Positions 6,334 through 7,365 of a DNA stretch of 7,365 bases are shown here, piece after piece. Numbering within the stretch: position 1 is the stretch's first letter; each line of letters starts with the position of its first letter. The position numbers were made by a program, and so were the translations under genes. Origin of the DNA: an uncultured Clostridia bacterium (GTDB lineage Bacteria; Bacillota; Clostridia; Oscillospirales; Ruminococcaceae); NCBI GenBank assembly GCA_947588775.1, contig CANPZQ010000097.1, positions 1 through 7,365 of the forward strand. Direction: 5' to 3'. A model generated the notes under the pieces. The model saw only the letters and a list, made by a program, of their open reading frames with translations. It did not search any database and was not told the DNA's origin.

Positions 6334-6370
6334 GGCCATAAAATCCGTCCGCGAAGGGGCGCATTGAATC

Positions 6371-6404
6371 TCTATCTTCTGACAATCTATCTTCTATCCT
6401 CTAA
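6371..6404. repeat. Degenerate 7-8 nt tandem repeat, second copy, overlapping the phosphatase 3' end
   Basis: CTA or CTG recurs at 6372, 6379, 6387, 6394 and 6401 (spacings 7, 8, 7, 7) in CTATCTT/CTATCCT-like units. It shares TCTATCTTCTAT and CTATCCTCTAA with the array at 131-167. Read on the minus strand, it supplies the last codons (Leu-Glu-Asp-Arg-Arg) and the TAG stop of the phosphatase gene. Confidence 0.7.
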
Positions 6405-6836
6405 AATCGCCTCGCAGCCCCTTAAAATATCGCGATATGCCGTTTCAAAATCCCCCGAATACCATGGGTCGGAAACGTCCGCGCCGGGGGAGTCGGTGAA
6501 ATCCGAGAGAAGGCGAACCTTGTGTTCGGGGTCGGAGCCGAAAATCCTCATTAAATTCCGGACGTTATAGCCGTCCATGCATATAAATAGGTCGTAGTCG
6601 GAGTATTCGCGCCGCGAAACCTGCCTTGCGCGGCGTTTTTCAAAGGGAATGCCCTTTTCGCGGAGCTTCGCCTTTGCGGGCGGGTATATGTCGTTTCCGA
6701 TTTCCTCTGTCGAGGTCGCGGCGGATTCAACGGAAATATCGGCGATACCGCGCCTGCGGCAGAGCTCCCGAAGAATAAATTCCGCCATAGGCGAGCGGCA
6801 GATATTTCCGTGGCAGACGAATAAAATTTTTGTCAT
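6387..6836 (-). CDS. Low-molecular-weight protein tyrosine phosphatase
   Basis: A 149-residue cytoplasmic phosphatase of the LMW-PTP family, full length for the family (about 150-160), which removes phosphate from tyrosine (in some relatives arginine) residues by a cysteinyl-phosphate intermediate. The P-loop CHGNICRS at 8-15 gives the nucleophile Cys8 and phosphate-binding Arg14, with Ser15 in place. The general acid is Asp123 in DPWYSGDFETAY (123-134). The start chosen is the ATG at 6836, because MTKILFVCHGN is the conserved family N-terminus and an AAGGAAG ribosome binding site lies just upstream (6841-6847, plus coordinates). A longer frame to 6881 adds an unconserved tail. The final residues LEDRR and the stop lie in a repeat array, so the native C-terminus may have been altered. 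It is on the same strand as the repressor operon but separated from it by that operon's promoter. Partner kinase not in the window. Confidence 0.94.
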   Translation of the reverse strand: MTKILFVCHGNICRSPMAEFILRELCRRRGIADISVESAATSTEEIGNDIYPPAKAKLREKGIPFEKRRARQVSRREYSDYDLFICMDGYNVRNLMRIFGSDPEHKVRLLSDFTDSPGADVSDPWYSGDFETAYRDILRGCEAILEDRR

Positions 6837-6880
6837 AAAGCTTCCTTTCCGAGATTCTGTCATGCGCCTCTGCGCCCGCA

Positions 6881-6886
6881 TATAAT
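6881..6886 (+). promoter_or_regulatory. Possible -10 element in the divergent phosphatase/ZIP spacer
   Basis: TATAAT lies in the 71-bp gap between the divergent starts, with a weak -35 candidate CTGTCA (6857-6862) 18 bases upstream. Transcription would begin near 6893, inside the ZIP ribosome binding site, leaving a leader of only about 15 bases, so this promoter is uncertain. Read on the minus strand the same spot gives TTATTATA, a possible -10 for the phosphatase gene. Confidence 0.4.
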
Positions 6887-6907
6887 AACGCGGAGGTGCT
6901 TAATCGA

Positions 6908-7365
6908 ATGAACACACTTGTTTTTATGGCCCTTGCCGCGACGCTGATGACGTGGTTTGTTACCGCGCTCGGGGCGGCGACGGTCATGTTTTTTAAATCC
7001 CCCGGCCAGACGGCGATGAACCTTATGCTCGGGTTTGCCTCGGGGGTGATGATTGCGGCGAGCTTCTGGTCGCTTTTGCAACCCGCGATAGAGCGTGCTG
7101 AGGAGAGCTCCGCGCTTCCGGCGTATCTCGTCGCGACGCTCGGATTTTTGCTCGGTGCGGTTTTTATGTGGATGTCGGATAAAATCGTCACCCATGCGAG
7201 AAAAAAGGCCGCCGCCGCTCAGGGAATGCCGAACGAACGGTTAAACAGGATAATAATGCTCGTGCTTTCGGTCACGCTCCACAATATCCCCGAGGGGCTT
7301 GCGGTAGGCGTGGCCTTCGGCGCGCTTGAAAACGCGCGTTCCGCCGAGGGGCTTATGGGAGCCGT
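6908..7365 (+). CDS. ZIP family metal transporter (5' part, runs off the window)
   Basis: The first 152 codons of an inner-membrane ZIP transporter, a family that takes up zinc, iron or manganese. It begins MNTLVFMALAATLMTWFV. Predicted helices are near 4-28, 36-58, 71-90 and 113-138. The decisive motif is HNIPEGLAVGVAFG (125-138) in the fourth helix, holding the metal-binding His125, Asn126 and Glu129. The loop between helices 3 and 4 (91-112) is short, basic and has one His (96), not the histidine-rich cluster of eukaryotic members. Prokaryotic relatives are about 260 residues, so roughly 100 residues, including the fifth-helix metal motif, lie beyond the edge. GGAGGTG at 6892-6898, nine bases upstream, supports the start. 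Metal specificity cannot be read. Confidence 0.92.
   Translation, partial: MNTLVFMALAATLMTWFVTALGAATVMFFKSPGQTAMNLMLGFASGVMIAASFWSLLQPAIERAEESSALPAYLVATLGFLLGAVFMWMSDKIVTHARKKAAAAQGMPNERLNRIIMLVLSVTLHNIPEGLAVGVAFGALENARSAEGLMGA

Noticed and set aside
6387..6881. Longer phosphatase start 15 codons upstream
   Set aside because: The extra residues are not like the family N-terminus, and the ATG at 6836 has a good ribosome binding site directly before the conserved MTKILFVCHGN.
6727..7195. Minus-strand frames opposite the ZIP gene
   Set aside because: The plus strand there encodes a clear ZIP transporter with the HNIPEG motif; the minus frames have no family motif or start signal.

Overview
The window reads as chromosomal DNA of a moderately GC-rich Clostridia-type Firmicute, plausibly an uncultured gut Oscillospirales/Ruminococcaceae-like organism. 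This is inference from strong AAGGAGG-type ribosome binding sites, sigma-A style TTGAC/TATAAT promoters, GC-rich codon choice, and the gene set: a clostridial MATE transporter, a BlaI/M56 pair, an LMW phosphatase and a ZIP transporter. No RNA gene, insertion sequence or CRISPR array was seen.

Layout. Positions 1-318 are intergenic, with a GC-rich hairpin, a degenerate 7-8 nt repeat array, and a very good promoter (TTGACT-17-TATAAT) for a MATE efflux gene (319-1752, +) that ends at a clear terminator. A 36-codon gene (1900-2010, +) follows. It has an extended -10 promoter, a strong ribosome binding site and its own terminator (2019-2054), which probably also serves the convergent operon. On the minus strand, a BlaI-type repressor (5834-6196) and a giant BlaR1-like M56 membrane metallopeptidase (2067-5834) overlap by one base and form one operon. 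Its promoter is covered by one palindromic operator and followed by a second. Upstream on the same strand is a low-molecular-weight protein tyrosine phosphatase (6387-6836). Divergent from it, the 5' part of a ZIP metal transporter (6908 to the window edge) runs out of the window.

How they fit together. The best candidate for something unusual is the repressor/sensor operon. The M56 protein keeps the membrane zinc-protease module (HERAH) and the usual segment before its last transmembrane helix. It has no recognisable penicillin-binding sensor domain. In its place is about 940 residues of predicted extracytoplasmic sequence with two diverged copies of a module that resembles IseA-type (DL-endopeptidase inhibitor) domains. 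The simplest model, which is inference, is an autoregulated signal-transduction pair that senses something in the cell envelope other than, or in addition to, beta-lactams. No beta-lactamase or other obvious effector lies next to it. The other genes look like ordinary housekeeping or transport genes.
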